A stretch of DNA of 64,000 bases from Panax quinquefolius (GCA_020205615.1 CM035162.1:34932479-34996478), one strand, 5' to 3'; shown: positions 47,591 to 59,428, numbered from the stretch's first letter. A program made the numbers and translations. The notes: generated by a model from the letters alone, not told the origin.

Positions 47591-48086
47591 TGTTAGCCAC
47601 ATTAGTAATAATCTTTTTGCAGAAGCAGAAATACAATAAAATTCGGAAAAGAATTCTATATTGATATTAAAGTAAAACCCATAAAAAAAATATGTTAACC
47701 TTAATACAATGGATGTTGAACAGACTAGAAGATTGCAGTTTTGAGGACTGTAAGAACAATTTCCTTAAGACAATATTTGGCCATGGCAGGACAAATTGTC
47801 TCCCAGGATACAACAATGCTCTAAAGCAAACTCGACCGTGTGTAGGAAGATTATCACCGAGCAGGAAGGAAGAACAAATACGAATGCCTAAACTATTTTT
47901 TTCCCACTATATTTTGTTCTTTCTAGGAGAAGGATAATATTATCTCAAGAGTTGAGTGAGAAACGACCATATATCCAGCATGGAATTAATCATCAGTAAA
48001 TGGAATTAATTCCATCATTGATGTCCATTAAGCCTTCATAAAGCCAGCCATCAATTTCTCATTCATATTCCATCCATTTCTCAACA
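47591..48086 (-). repeat. Copia 5' LTR, 496 bp
   Basis: TGTTAG at 47591 and CTCAACA at 48086 (plus-strand reading), with GTGTT just after (48087-48091). It matches 4573-5062. No initiator-Met-like primer-binding site is seen directly left of 47591. Confidence 0.92.
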
Positions 48087-48145
48087 GTGTTCTTGTTGCT
48101 TATTGGGAAATTTAGATTTTTTTGAATTCAAAAATATGATTAGCC

Positions 48146-48729
48146 TGTTGTATCAATGATGATAAGAATTTTGGTTGATATTGGGATGTAATTATTTTGG
48201 TCTAGCTAAGGCGTAACCTAATTTATTTAATGGATCGGGATTTGGTATTGACCCATATACATTTATTTTGACAGCTTGCTCAAACAGTGGGAGAGTCCTT
48301 ATTAGTGTTTTCTTATTTAGTGGGATAAGAAGATCTAATTTGGGAAGGAATCGATCAGTAATTAATTACAGTTATAAGATGATTCTAAAAAGGACTTCTA
48401 TTTCTAATTGGAATCGGGTGGACATGACATCTATAAATACATCAATAAGACAGGGTTTGGGGACATATCACAAATAAATAATTTGTACTCACATTATTAT
48501 TTTGTAATGAATTTCTTATCTCTCTGTGTGGTTTTTTTCCAATTGGGTTCCCATGTAAATTATTGTGTTCATATTTTATATTTCTTACAACAATGTGTGT
48601 ATGTTTATTTATGTGTATTTCGTGAATTTGATTTCACAACAATACAATTAATTATTCCAGCAACCGTTATCGTTGTTTTGGTATGCGGTTTTGGTGATTT
48701 CGTTATGTGTACAAAATTTGGCGTTAACA
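48146..48729 (+). mobile_element. Probable LTR of a third LTR-retrotransposon type
   Basis: Candidate ends are TGTTGTAT (48146) and GTTAACA (48729). TATA-like TCTATAAATAC is at 48430-48440. The sequence directly after the end, TTGGTGCCGTCTGTGGG (48730-48746), resembles the primer-binding region of some plant gypsy (Ogre/Retand-type) elements. Only about 130 bp of internal leader follows before the next LTR cuts in. The 125-codon ORF at 48408-48785 runs through the LTR and primer site and is not convincing. Confidence 0.5.
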
Positions 48730-49070
48730 TTGGTGCCGTCTGTGGGCAAGAAAAATTCTGTTCGAAAAATCACCAACACAATTAATCTATCTCCGTGTCG
48801 GCTTACTAAGATAAGGAGGCAGATCCTACGCATAAAAGATAAGTGGTTCTCTTTTATTAATTTATGAAATCAACATTGTGACGCCCCAAAACAGGTCCAG
48901 TCCATCCAACCTATTCTGTGTCGCCAATTACATGGTACCGAAAATAACTACAACTTTATTACAACAATTGTCGTGCAAAATACAACAACACATATGCTGT
49001 GAGTTTTGATACAAATATATACCAACTGTGACTCTCATCCCAACCTTGGACAGCACGTCACAATGGCACC

Positions 49071-49469
49071 TTACATAAAGGTATAATCAAAAATTATTTT
49101 AGAAATTAAAATCTTTGGGAAGTGCTCAAGAAAACCTTCGTACATGGGAGGCCATGCGTCTAGGTTATGATAGATATCATATACCCATAGAATTATCCTT
49201 GGTTGACCCAATAGACCCCAAAGAAAAACGAGAAGATTACTATCATATTCTTTCCAATGGTGAGTCTTCTCTTGACATATAATTATCTCTACTGTCTCTA
49301 ATTGAGAATTATACTTCAAATAAACTTCATGATCATATAGGTAGTGATCGTAGATATACTCAGTAAGTGGATGTGCACAACCCTGTCTTATGATGACACG
49401 AGGTTGTATGTCTTTAGACATTTTGTATGATAGTGGCAAAACACCCTTCCAACGTTGGGTTCGCCTCAC
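49071..49469 (-). CDS. LTR-borne ORF, 132 codons, unknown function
   Basis: The second open copy of the LTR ORF. The start used here adds ten codons upstream; the ATG of the 10529 copy is TTG here. The most conserved part is the C-terminal half (GLLGQPRIILW, then NLDAWPPMYEGFLEHFPKIL). No indels relative to 10529-10897 over about 366 bp. Family not recognised. It may be a captured fragment or a non-coding LTR segment that happens to be open. Confidence 0.35.
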   Translation of the reverse strand: MRRTQRWKGVLPLSYKMSKDIQPRVIIRQGCAHPLTEYIYDHYLYDHEVYLKYNSQLETVEIIICQEKTHHWKEYDSNLLVFLWGLLGQPRIILWVYDIYHNLDAWPPMYEGFLEHFPKILISKIIFDYTFM

Positions 49470-50907
49470 CCTATTTGATTCACCAAATATAACTACTAAA
49501 TGATAACCACCGTTCTATTCCCCTGTTACCCCCGCTCGACCTAGCTACACTCTTATTAACTCAAAAGAGCAGTACTTCTGATTGGAATATCGGATGAAAG
49601 AAATTTGTACCGAATAGCAACTCTCAAAGTATCTAAATACTCACAAAAATATGCTTGATAATATAGAGAGAGAAAACTTATGTTTCTGGTGTGATTTTCA
49701 ATTCTAACTTAACCGCCTATTTATAGGAAAATGCTAGAACGCCAAAAGAGACTAAAATAATAAAATATTATTTTTTTTCTTTTTCTTTACGAATGCCAGC
49801 CATCCAAGACCAGCATGCCAATTCTTAAAACCAAATTTGCAGCCCACATGTTGAAGACAAAAGTGGGTCCCACCCAATTTTAATAAAATTCATTTTATTT
49901 TTCCAAACTTCAGTAATTCATAGAAAATAGTTCGTTTATCAGAAAAATATGAATTTTATGTCCATTCCACACGAAATCGAATTCTCTACAACTTTGTAGC
50001 TTTTCGGTTTTCCAAATTCCGAATGAAAATATCCAAAATCCATAAATGAGATGATTTTTAACACCTTTTAAAATTCATAACAAATCATGCGTTAATTTTA
50101 ATGGTTCAAAATTTGTGGATATATACTCAACTTATATATGTATAACATATCCAAAATCACAACGATCCAACGGTCGATTAAAATTATAACTCACGCATGA
50201 TAGAACTTTAAGAACAGGATTTGATATTTTAATACCTCCAATCGACAAAATCTTGATAAAACACCTCAACATTAATTCCTTCATTTATAACCACATAAAT
50301 AAATCCATCATTTATATCCACATCAAATAAATATTTCCTTATCATATAAATCAATAATTAATTATTCACAAATAATATTACGAATCACAATTATGATAAC
50401 TGGCCGCTTCGAGAAAGAGGGGCTTTCAATAAGGATTTCTCCTCTTCTTGACGCCGCAATTAGGTGACTAAACCTCTCCTTGATAGAACTTTCTAGACAT
50501 TGCCAATAATGTTATCTAATAATATTATTCAAATAATATGAATTATTGATCCGATAATGGAAATATCTTGTGCGTTGACGATTATTGAAACAACAATAAT
50601 ATAAAATATCAATCAAAGAATTATTGAATCAATAAAATAAAATATTGAATAATAATTACTTGTAACAATTATTGAGTAGTGCCTTATGCTTCACGAAAGA
50701 ATCAATAATTCAATAATCTTGTGCAAAACCGCAGGTATGCTCTTGTTCAACCACGCGTGTATTCTTCAGATTTTAACCACCGGGTAATCCAACGATTAAT
50801 TAATTGATAACGATTACGTCGTTATTTATAAAAACTCAAATTTTATCGTTTTCTTCATCCGACAATTATTACATTATGGGGCCCACAAATGGTTTTGCAG
50901 TCGTTAT

Positions 50908-50935
50908 GAATATTCCCAAAGCGGAAAGAATATTC
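50908..50935. promoter_or_regulatory. GNATATNC pair in minus LTR
   Basis: GAATATTC at 50908-50915 and 50928-50935; a third site has decayed to AAATATTC just to the right. Confidence 0.35.
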
Positions 50936-51110
50936 CACGACCAAACAAATATTCCCCGACAACAATGAATATTTTATAACCACTTGCTTGTTTTAAAAAT
51001 TTTGCACATTTCACCTATAACCAAAGCATTATATCAAATTAACACCTTATTATTCACAATAATAAATAGAGAAAATTCAATTTTATTCATTAAAAAGTTG
51101 GGGTCTTTCA

Positions 51111-51718
51111 ACCTCCCCTCCTTATGAAATTTCGTCCCCGAAATTTACGTACCTGGTATTTCGAAGAGTTGAGAATACCTTGCTGTCATTTCAGATTCTA
51201 TCTCCCTGGTCATCATGATTTCTTCATTGCTCATCTCCCGTGATAACTTCATTTGGGTTCCTCACTTGTTGGGAAGTCATGACAACCGCTCTCCAACTGA
51301 ACTACCCGGCTTTGACTTGCAGGGCGAGATTTGGTGTCATCACTACCGTTGGAATATACTTTTCTATAGGGCATATTCTACCCTTAACTGCTTCGTCGTA
51401 CTCCTGATTCATGATCTGAATCATCAATCTTCGATCCATATTTAATTGAGGTTGACCGCTCTGTACAGGGTAATTCAAAACTCGATATTGGGTTCTCCCA
51501 ATTGCTGTCCAAAAAGAGAAATATATATCATCTATTTTAGCCTTCTTAGACTGGACATCTCTTTCCACAATATCAATGCGTCGTGCGGCTTTTACCCATG
51601 CCTCACTCACTCTCACTCGTTCAGTTGTTTCTTTTTTCAGCTCAGACTCCAGCTTTATCATCTTATACTCTGCCAAAGAATGATTCTGTTCAAGCAATAC
51701 ATATCGGGTAACACAAGT
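51111..51718 (-). pseudogene. Deleted gypsy internal region: coiled-coil and chromodomain tail
   Basis: On the minus strand a coiled-coil-like segment (LESELKKETTERVRVSEAW... to about 51302) is followed by gag-like sequence ending NPNEVITG. This is joined directly to a MSNEEI... chromodomain tail (RYSQLFEIPGT) and then the purine tract. Protease, RT, RNase H and integrase are all missing. The chromodomain tail corresponds to the one in the 36-codon ORFs of the array. The coiled-coil part is fused in frame to the pararetrovirus-like RT fragment to its right. Confidence 0.65.
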
Positions 51719-52186
51719 ATGTTGTTCAATGGATGAAGAGAAAATTAAAACATCATCAATGTAACAGATAATAAATTTAGTAAAGGGATTAAAAATATCA
51801 TTCATGATGTGCTGGAATTCTGAAGGTCCATTTTTTACTCTAAATGGAAGAACATTCCATTCATAGTGACCAAAAGGTACTGTAAAAGAAGTTTTATAAG
51901 TATCCTGTTCTTTAATTTGAATTTGCCAAAATCCTGATTTCATATCAAATTTAGAGAAAATAGTGGCATCATGAAGACGGTCAAGAAGATCCTTTTTATT
52001 CGGAATTAGATATCTAATCCATTGAAGGGCTTTATTAAGAGGTTTATAGTTGATGACGAGTCGTGGAGTTCCTCGTTCAATTTTTGAATTTTTATTGACA
52101 TAAAAAGCATTACAGCTCCAGGGAGTGGTACTGGGTTTTATTAATTTTTTTTGTTGAAGGGACTCAATTTCAGTTTTACAAAGGAG
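51719..52186 (-). pseudogene. Pararetrovirus-like reverse transcriptase, truncated
   Basis: The fingers and palm are recognisable, with catalytic YIDD at residues 61-64 of the open stretch that starts at 51943. Homology stops about 11 residues later, at about 51718, where an unrelated coiled-coil sequence is fused in frame. The thumb and RNase H are absent. A single stop codon (about 52184-52186) separates it from the protease-side frame. Confidence 0.75.
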
Positions 52187-52693
52187 TTAATATTCTTTCT
52201 TCATCTGGCTGGGTCCAGATTTGGTAGGAATATTTTTCTCATTAAAATTAGGGATATAAGGAAGAGAAATAATATGTTTCTTCCTGTTCCAGAAGGCATT
52301 TGGGACATCACTATAGATTTCAGTTTGAAGAGTTTTATGGATTAATTTTATTTTTTCCTGTGGAGAAGGTTGTAAAATTCTCTGTTCTGTAGTAAGAAAT
52401 TTTATTTCTTTTTGAATAAAATTGATTTGTTTTTCTTTAGAATAAATCATGTTTTTGACTTGATTTAATTCTTTAGTGTAAGGTTCTGTAATAAATTCAA
52501 AAACAATATGTCTATTATTAAGAGTTGTATGAATTCCTAAAGTATCAATTTTTGAAATAGGCATTAAAAGGTATAAAAAGGGGGTGCCTAGAATGATACT
52601 TTGATTCATATTACGGATAAGAACAAAAGAGGTAGGTAAACAGAGACCTTGATTACAGATTAAGGCTTCAAGAATTTTATACTTAATATTCAT
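52187..52693 (-). pseudogene. Pararetrovirus-like protease/linker region
   Basis: 168 open codons upstream of the RT in the same frame. It has an ILGTPFLYLL motif like the C-terminal part of retroviral-type aspartic proteases, then a linker predicted to be helical before the RT. The catalytic DTG/DSG triplet is not within this open piece; it should lie just upstream (52694-52800), where the frame is broken. Confidence 0.65.
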
Positions 52694-53480
52694 AGTATTA
52701 CCGCTTGCACTAGTTAGAGATTGAGTGGTCTTCTGGAAGTACTTGGTAGGAATTAATCCTTCTTGAATACGAGTTCATATCGGCTACACTATCAACAAGA
52801 GAACAATGGCGTCTTTAATAATAAAATCTGGTTTGATAATAAAAGTAATTCTAATATACCATTTCGAAAACTACTTGATTCATAAGCATTAAATATTGTT
52901 CGGAAGATTACGGTTTATCGGAAGATTCAGCCGCATTTGGAGGATCTGAATTATCCTGTTTTTTGATTTAACTGGTTTTTAATATTGTTTAAATCTTGAA
53001 AAATAGTAATATTACTATTCGTAAATGTTTTATTTGATTTTAAAATATTTATTTCATTTTAGATCCTGAATAGTAGTAGGCTTCTCGATGGTAGAAACGC
53101 CATGAATACGTTTCATAACCTCTTTCATCTTGTCTTGATTAATGGGAAGAGTATTTTCATCCTTTTGAGTTTTATAACGATTTCTAAAAATTTTAATTTA
53201 ATTTACGGGTCTTTAATTTGATCGGCTTGAGTCGAGAAGGGATTTTGGTGGTCGATTAAGACATTAATACTAGGACCTCCAATATCTAAATCATTCATCT
53301 CGACGATAGCTTTCTAGTAATTAGCTTGATGGTAGATTACGCTTATTAATAATCTGAGTTTGACATTGTTCATTGTCGAATTATTATCGATTTACGAATA
53401 GACTTCTACTAAATCATTTTTTGAAATTTGGACTCGAATAGTTATTAGACAAACAATTAAGAATTTCTTTGTTGGATATC
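52694..53480 (-). other. Degraded pararetrovirus-like segment, no intact frame
   Basis: AT-rich with stops in all frames. By position it should contain the coat-protein C-terminus to protease junction. Nothing more can be supported. Confidence 0.5.
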
Positions 53481-53484
53481 CTCA

Positions 53485-53880
53485 TCAAGGATAATTCATT
53501 AAGTTTTGTTTTAATTTTGAATTGCATTTATTAGCAAAATGTCCTGTTTTTCCACATTTATAACATTGAATTTTAGATTTATCTTTTTTTCTGTTACTCT
53601 TTTTTTTCCTGGAAGATTTTTCAGGGGTTTTGGTTTTAGAAGGTTTCTTAGAAGAGCGTTTTCGGTAAGATTTAGAGGGTCTAGAACTTTGCTGTTTCTT
53701 AGACTTATGGGGATACTGTAATTTTGTGTCATAAAAGAAATGATCGCAAAATTCTCCTATCTCATGTCTTTTAGTAAGATTCTGTTTTTTCATTAATTGT
53801 TGAAGTTTCATATCATTACATAATGACAATCCTTCTTCGATAATTAATGAAATAAGATGACCATAAGAATCTTTGATCAT
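53485..53880 (-). pseudogene. Coat-protein-like C-terminus with CCHC knuckle
   Basis: 131 open codons. A very basic Lys/Ser/Arg-rich tract of about 45 residues is followed by an intact CX2CX4HX4C knuckle (CYKCGKTGHFANKC), typical of the nucleic-acid-binding end of caulimovirid coat proteins. Confidence 0.75.
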
Positions 53881-54783
53881 AAAGGGATACTAATACTGGG
53901 TCATGTTTATCTCTTAGTTTTTACGGACTTTTTCAAAGAAAGAAAGTAGAGTCCGTACAAATTTGGCTTTCCAATGTTCACTGTTAGCATTTGCTCTTTG
54001 CATGACTTTCATTAAAAAGACATCTTTATACCATCTGAAATGGGTTAAGGATGGCAACGAAGGTTCTGTAAGAGTTCTCTACTTATCGGTATTGATCATC
54101 ACGGTCCTACAAAATGATGAGCGATAAGCTTGAACTAAGGTGTAACAAGCATCTTCTTTACGGTTTCAAGTTTAGTAATAGGGTTAGTATCATTCTTATA
54201 GGATTGAAGGATTTTAGTTCTTTCGTTATCAGAGAGTACATTATCCCACCATCCTTTAAGAATGCCAGTAAAACCATTTACTAAGAAACGAGCAGATCGA
54301 TGGGTCGTGTTTTCATTCTGCTTGCGGTATCGTTGCATACATCAAAATATGATGGATGATTTCAAAAATTTGATATTCTGTCTTACCATCGATATTCCAT
54401 TCATAGATGGTTTTACCATAATAAGACTTCTGGGAATGAAGAAAGTCTTCTTCATACAGAATATCCTGAGGAGTAGGTCTGGGGTAGTAGTACCTACTAG
54501 GTCCAGATAAAGCCATTCTATTAATAGGCTTTCGGCTATAAGTAGTTTTATTAATATTTTGCATTTCCTGAAAATTATTCTAGATTTCAAAAATATTAAT
54601 AGGGGAAAAATCGGAATCTTCTTCTTCATTATCAGTATAAGTATTATTATTACTGGTATGAGAGGAAGGTTGTCCAGACATCATATTGATCTGGGACGAG
54701 GATGCGGGTGTGAGTTTTAAATCTTTCATTTTATTTAAAAGAAGCAATCTGAAAGTTAGAAGAACAGCAAAGTCGGTGGCCAA
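53881..54783 (-). pseudogene. Coat-protein-like N-terminal and core region, broken
   Basis: Three frames carry related pieces (54580-54783, 54313-54564, 54135-54338). The first is acidic (EEEDSDFSP). The second has a Tyr/Pro-rich motif (SRYYYPRPTPQDILYEED). The third has GILKGWWDN, which resembles a caulimovirid coat-core motif. Stops and frameshifts separate them. The right edge abuts plus-strand gypsy sequence. Confidence 0.65.
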
Positions 54784-56924
54784 AGTCTGTGACTTTACGG
54801 GCTTAATTTGGTTATTATCGGAGATTCATGGAAGGATTTTCTCGAATCACTACTCCGTTAACTCAGCTGACTCGGAAAGATATAAAATTCATATGGAGCT
54901 AGGAATGCGAGAAGAGTTACCAAAAGCTCAAGAGGAGACTCATTTCGACACCTGTTTTGGCAATACCATCTGGTACGGATGGATTTGTTATCTACAGCGA
55001 TGCTTCAGGCAAAGGGTTAGGATGTGTTCTCATGAAACATGGGAAATTCATAGCCTATGCCTCACGATAACTCAAAGAATGTGAGAGGAATTATCCTACT
55101 CATGATCTGGAGTTGGCAGCAGTCGTATTCGCGTTGAAAATTTGGAGACACTACTTGTATGGGGAGAAAGTGGAGATTTATACGGACCATAAAAGCCTCA
55201 AATATTTCTTCACCCAAAAGAACTCAACGTGCGACAACGACGTTGGCTTGAACTATTGAAAGATTATGATCACACTATTGATATCATCTTGGAAAAGTGA
55301 ACATAGTGGTGGCGCGTTGAGTAGAAGATCATATCACGATGCTGAGTCGATATTGTCGAATCTGAAAGGCCCATTCTGTATGACTTGCAAAGGATGGAAG
55401 TAGAATTAAAGACTCCAGGGACCCACATGATGATGACGAATATACGAGTAGAGCCGACTTTAATCGATAAAGTTAAAGCTGCTACGTATAAAGAAGAAAG
55501 TGCAAGAAGGAGCTATTCCAGAAGCGAGAATCGATGAAGAAGGAATACTTAGATTCAACTGCAGACTTTGTGTTCCTAACGACTCTGATTTGAAGCATAG
55601 AATCATGATGGAGGCACACAACACACCGTTTGCAATCCATCCTGGGAGTACCAAAATGTATCATGATATTCGACATACATTTTGGTGGAATAATATGAAG
55701 AGAGAGATCGTGGAGTTTATCTCGAGGTGTTTAACCTGTCAACGTGTAAAGGCGGAGCATCAAGTGCCAAAGGGTCCATTGTAACCACTTGAGATTCCAG
55801 AATAGAAGTGGGAACACATTACCATGGATTTCGTTATAGGTCTTCCCAAAGTTTCTTAAGGCATAGATGCTATTTGGGTTATTGTTGATAGATTAACCAA
55901 GTCTGCCCATTTCTTGCCGATATGAGAAACTTATTCCCTTGAACGTCTTGCTCGTATGTACGTGAATGAGATTGTGAGATTGCATGGCATGCCAGTATCC
56001 ATAGTTTCGGATCGTGACCCAAGATTCACTTCTAGATTTTGGGTTAGCTTGCGAAAAAGCTATGGGCACGCAGATTCTGATTCGATTCGGCATACCATCC
56101 TCAAACAGACGAGACAATCGAGAGAGACTATTTAAACCCTTGAAGATCTATTAAGACTCATGCTCTAGATTTCAAAGGAAGTCGGGATAAGTACTTGCCC
56201 TTGGTGGAATTCTCCTACAACAACAACGATTATCAAGCAAGTATAAACGCATGACTCCATTTGAGGCGTTGTATGGAGCGAAAGTGTCATTCTCCAAATC
56301 TTTGGGGCGAGGTGGGAGAAGCAACGTTGTTGGGACCGAAATTAAATGCATTTGACTACGAGAAAAGATCCAAATGATTCGACAACGTATTCAAACCTCA
56401 CAAGATCGACAAAAGAGTTATGATGATCTTCATCGAAAGGACGTGGAATTTAATATTGGGGATCATGTATTGTTACGTGTTGCTCCATGGAAGGGAGTTA
56501 CAAGATTTGGAAAGAGAGGAAAGCTCAATCCACGATTTGTTGGTCCATTTGAGATTCTTGACCGAATAGAAAATGTGGCCTATAGACTCGCATTACCTCC
56601 AAACATGTCTCGTGTTCATAATGTTTTTCACATATCTATGCTTCGTAAATATGTGAAAGACCCGAACCATATTATTGAGTTAGAACTAGACGAGATAGCC
56701 GAAGATTTAACGTACGAGGAGGTACCTGTTAAGATCTTGGATAGGAAAAAGCATGTCCTACGCACCAAGGTTATACCACAAGTTAAGGTTTTGTGGAGGA
56801 ACCTTGCTATTGAGGAAATGACCTGGGAGTTAGAATCAGAAATGAAAGCAAGGTACCCTTACCTGTTCGAAACACCAAGTACGTACGTCAATTTCGAGGA
56901 CGAAATTTTATAAGGAGGAGAGGT
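54784..56924 (+). pseudogene. Plus-strand chromovirus pol fragment (RNase H to chromodomain)
   Basis: Sequence homologous to 17702-19806 starts abruptly at about 54784 within the RT-RNase H connection, so gag, protease and the RT palm are missing. RNase H (54784-55330) is frameshifted. The integrase zinc finger is open at 55500-55784 (HPGSTKMYHDIRHTF, then CLTC). The core (55785-56370) has several stops. The last 179 codons (56374-56913) are open. Confidence 0.85.
56374..56913 (+). pseudogene. Integrase C-terminus with complete chromodomain-like tail
   Basis: 179 open codons: GPY/F module intact (KLNPRFVGPFEILDR), then HNVFHISMLRKYV, then a chromodomain-like tail (ILDRKKHVLRTKVIPQVKV, LWRNLAIEEMTWELE). 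This is the best preserved chromodomain tail in the window. It ends just before the purine tract AAGGAGGAGAGGT. Confidence 0.85.
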
Positions 56925-59428
56925 TGTAAGACCCCAACTTATTATAAATAAAAGTGAATTTTCCTCTATTCATTATTCTAAATTAATAAGGTATTAATTT
57001 GATATAATGCTTTGGATATGGGTGAAATATGAAAATTTTGCAAAATAAGCAAGTGGTTATAAAATATTCATTTTGTCGGGGAATATTCGTTTAGTTGTAA
57101 AATATTATTTTTGTCAGGAATCTACGTACGACGGCGCAGTCAATTGTGGGCCCCATAACGGAATAACTGTTGGATGAAGAAAATGACAAAGTATGAGTTT
57201 TTATAAATAACGACGTAATTATTCTACCGATTAACAACATTAGAATACACGGTGGTTAAAATACGATAATATCGTGGTACGTGAGCATGGCACTGCAGGT
57301 ATTACCTGATATTGTTGAATTATTGATTAAATGCGTGAAGGCCTACTCGATAATTATTACGATGAGTTAATGTTCAATATTTTATTTTATTGATTCAATA
57401 ATTGTTGTGTTGATATTTTATATTATTGTTGTTTCAATAATTATCACTTTACAGTATTTCCCATTATCAGATCAATAATTCATATTATTTGAATAATATT
57501 ATTAGATAACATTATTGGCAATGTCTAGAAAGTTCTGTCAAGGAGAGGTTTGGTCACCTAATTGCTCGCCAGTAAAGAGAAATCCTTATTGGAAAGCCCC
57601 CTCTTTTCTGGGAACGGCCTGGTTGTCATAATTGTGATTCTGTAATATTATTTGTGAATAATTAATTATTGATTTATATGATAAGAAAATATTTATTTGA
57701 TGTGAATATAAATGATAGATTTATTTATGTGGTTATAAATGAAGGAATTAATATTGAGGTGTTTTATCAGTATTTTGTCGGAAGGGAGGTATTAAAAATC
57801 ACCCGTTTGTGAATTTCGGATATTTTCGGTTTAGAATTTGGAAAACATTAATTCTGTAAAGTTGAAGAGAATTCAATTTCATGCAGAATGGACATAAAAT
57901 TCATATTTTTCTGATAAACGGGCTATTTTCTATGAATTACTGAAGTTTTGGAAAATAAAATAATTTTTATTAAAATATGGGTGGGACCCACTTGTGTTGA
58001 ATACACATGGGTTGCAGGAAATTGGTTCAAAGGTGGCTGGTCTAGATTTGCAACTTAGCACATGCGTGGAAGAAAGAAAAAGAAATTATATATTTTATTA
58101 TTTTAGTGCTCTCCCATAGGCGTTCTATCGTTTCACCTATAAATGAGACGCTTGGGTTAAAATTAAAATCACACCGTAAACAAGTTTTCTTTCTCTCTAG
58201 ATTATCGGCGTATTTTTGTGAGTATTTATATACTTTGAGAGTTCTTTGTTAGAATACAAGTTTCCTTCTAACTTCTATCCAATATTTCGATCGGAAGTCT
58301 TGGTTATTTTGAGGTAAGGAATGTTATTTTTTTCGTAAATGATATTATTTCTTTCGATATCATTATGCCAAAATATTGGTTTATACTTTTTATCAAATTT
58401 GAAACTTTTTGTGTCAGAGATTCTTATTCACGTATCTGACTATTCACGAATCTGGCGTTATTCAATAGAAAAATAAAATTTTCCTTTTTGTCCAAGATGT
58501 ACATTATGATTCTTATCTTTGATTGTATCCATATTTTGATCTTTATTTTGAATTCTACTTGTGAATTGGTATTTATGAAGTATTATTGATCTTGGATAAA
58601 CTTGTTATACTGAATCCCTAATATTTGTCATTCATCTCCGTTGAATTCGTTTTCTTTTAAAAAATATTTTTCATCATCCTCACCCCTAATTGATGATATT
58701 CTTTGAATATCTTTGGCACGTAGTGCAAAGATGAATGATTAAGCGATGAATATCTTTGGCCCGTAGTGAAAAGATGAAACACGTGTTTGAAATGAATATA
58801 TTAGGCGATTGGTGATATGAATGAATATCTTTGGCGCATAGTCTGAGATGAATATTTGATTAAAGATGTATATTGATTGATGTTACTGAGGATAAAATAT
58901 TGATGATAGACTTTTAAATTTTAGAAGATAGTAGAACTCATTCTCTCTTGACTTTCAATGGATTGTTGTTTCCGTTCAGGTTGTTGATCTAAAACTTGTT
59001 GTACATTATATTTTATCGATTTTTCCCCGTGAAAACTAATGATAATTTGTTGTATATTATCTTAGTCATAATATTCTTTCTTTGAAATTTAGTTGAAATT
59101 CACCATTTTTTTTTTTTTGTTCCATTTTTCTTCTCGGGAGGTGAGAAATGCAAGCGAGGATCTAGTCGGGGTATGGAGTGATGGTTACAGAAAGATATTT
59201 TAGCGATCCTCACTATTTTTGTAAAATAGTGTTTGAATAATCAGAATGATGACTTATTTTAGTGTGGATATTATGCTGAAGATAATATTTGTATTTAAAC
59301 TCATGATATGTGTGTTGTAAGTATTTTGCACGACAATTGTATTATTGAAGTTGTAGTTTGCTTTACATCTACATGTATTTGTATTTGGAATTCCGGAATG
59401 AGTGTTGTATCTATTTTGAGGCGTCATA
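56925..59428 (+). mobile_element. Plus-strand gypsy 3' LTR, 2.5 kb
   Basis: Starts TGTAAGACCCC after the purine tract and ends GAGGCGTCATA. It carries the CTATAAATGAGACGC TATA region (about 58137) and three diverged hairpin-array-2 units (about 58708-58850). It does not match the minus LTR at 48877-51110 closely enough to be its obvious pair. Confidence 0.8.
58705..58850 (+). repeat. Hairpin array 2, diverged
   Basis: Three units: ATCTTTG-GCACGTAGTG-CAAAGAT (intact stem), one with GTGAAAAG, and one decayed. Confidence 0.6.

Larger units (their letters stand above)
4573..48086 (-). mobile_element. Ty1/copia element, interrupted by a 37.7-kb gypsy stack
   Basis: The element is minus-strand, with LTRs of about 496 bp that start TGTTGAG and end CTAACA. 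The 3' LTR is 4573-5062 plus 42728-42733, the internal region is 42734-47590 and the 5' LTR is 47591-48086. Direct flanks GTGTT (4568-4572 and 48087-48091) are a perfect 5-bp target-site duplication. Removing the gypsy stack and its GTTTC duplication leaves an element of about 5.85 kb. The polypurine tract (GTGGGGGAT, read on the minus strand) is at 42734-42742. The expected initiator-Met primer-binding site is not seen next to the 5' LTR. The coding domains run gag, integrase, reverse transcriptase, RNase H in normal copia order but carry stops and frameshifts. This is the oldest member of the nest, because the gypsy array is inside its LTR. Confidence 0.92.
48877..51110 (-). mobile_element. 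Array-type gypsy 3' LTR (shortened), minus strand
   Basis: Starts TGTGACGCCCC and ends GGGGTCTTTCA, followed by the reversed purine tract ACCTCCCCTCCTTAT (51111-51125). At 2.2 kb it lacks the hairpin array and short tandem repeats of the 4-kb LTRs, so the middle has been lost. It contains the intact ORF at 49071-49469 and the GNATATNC pair at 50908-50935. Confidence 0.85.
51719..54783 (-). mobile_element. Caulimovirid-like endogenous pararetrovirus fragment
   Basis: The minus-strand order is coat-protein-like region, CCHC knuckle, protease-like region, reverse transcriptase. This is the order of plant pararetroviruses (Caulimoviridae) and not that of gypsy gag-pol, and the sequences differ from every gypsy element here. 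There is no integrase. The frame is broken by many stops and indels, and the RT ends abruptly after its YIDD motif, with RNase H missing. No movement-protein region was identified. It is a dead genomic fossil. The exact genus cannot be told from sequence reading alone. Confidence 0.7.

Noticed and set aside
48408..48785. 125-codon ORF with hydrophobic stretches
   Set aside because: It crosses the probable LTR end and primer-binding site at 48729-48746. It has no family resemblance and is probably chance.
53539..53721. Phe/Arg-rich plus-strand ORF
   Set aside because: Antisense shadow of the Lys-rich coat-protein-like tract.
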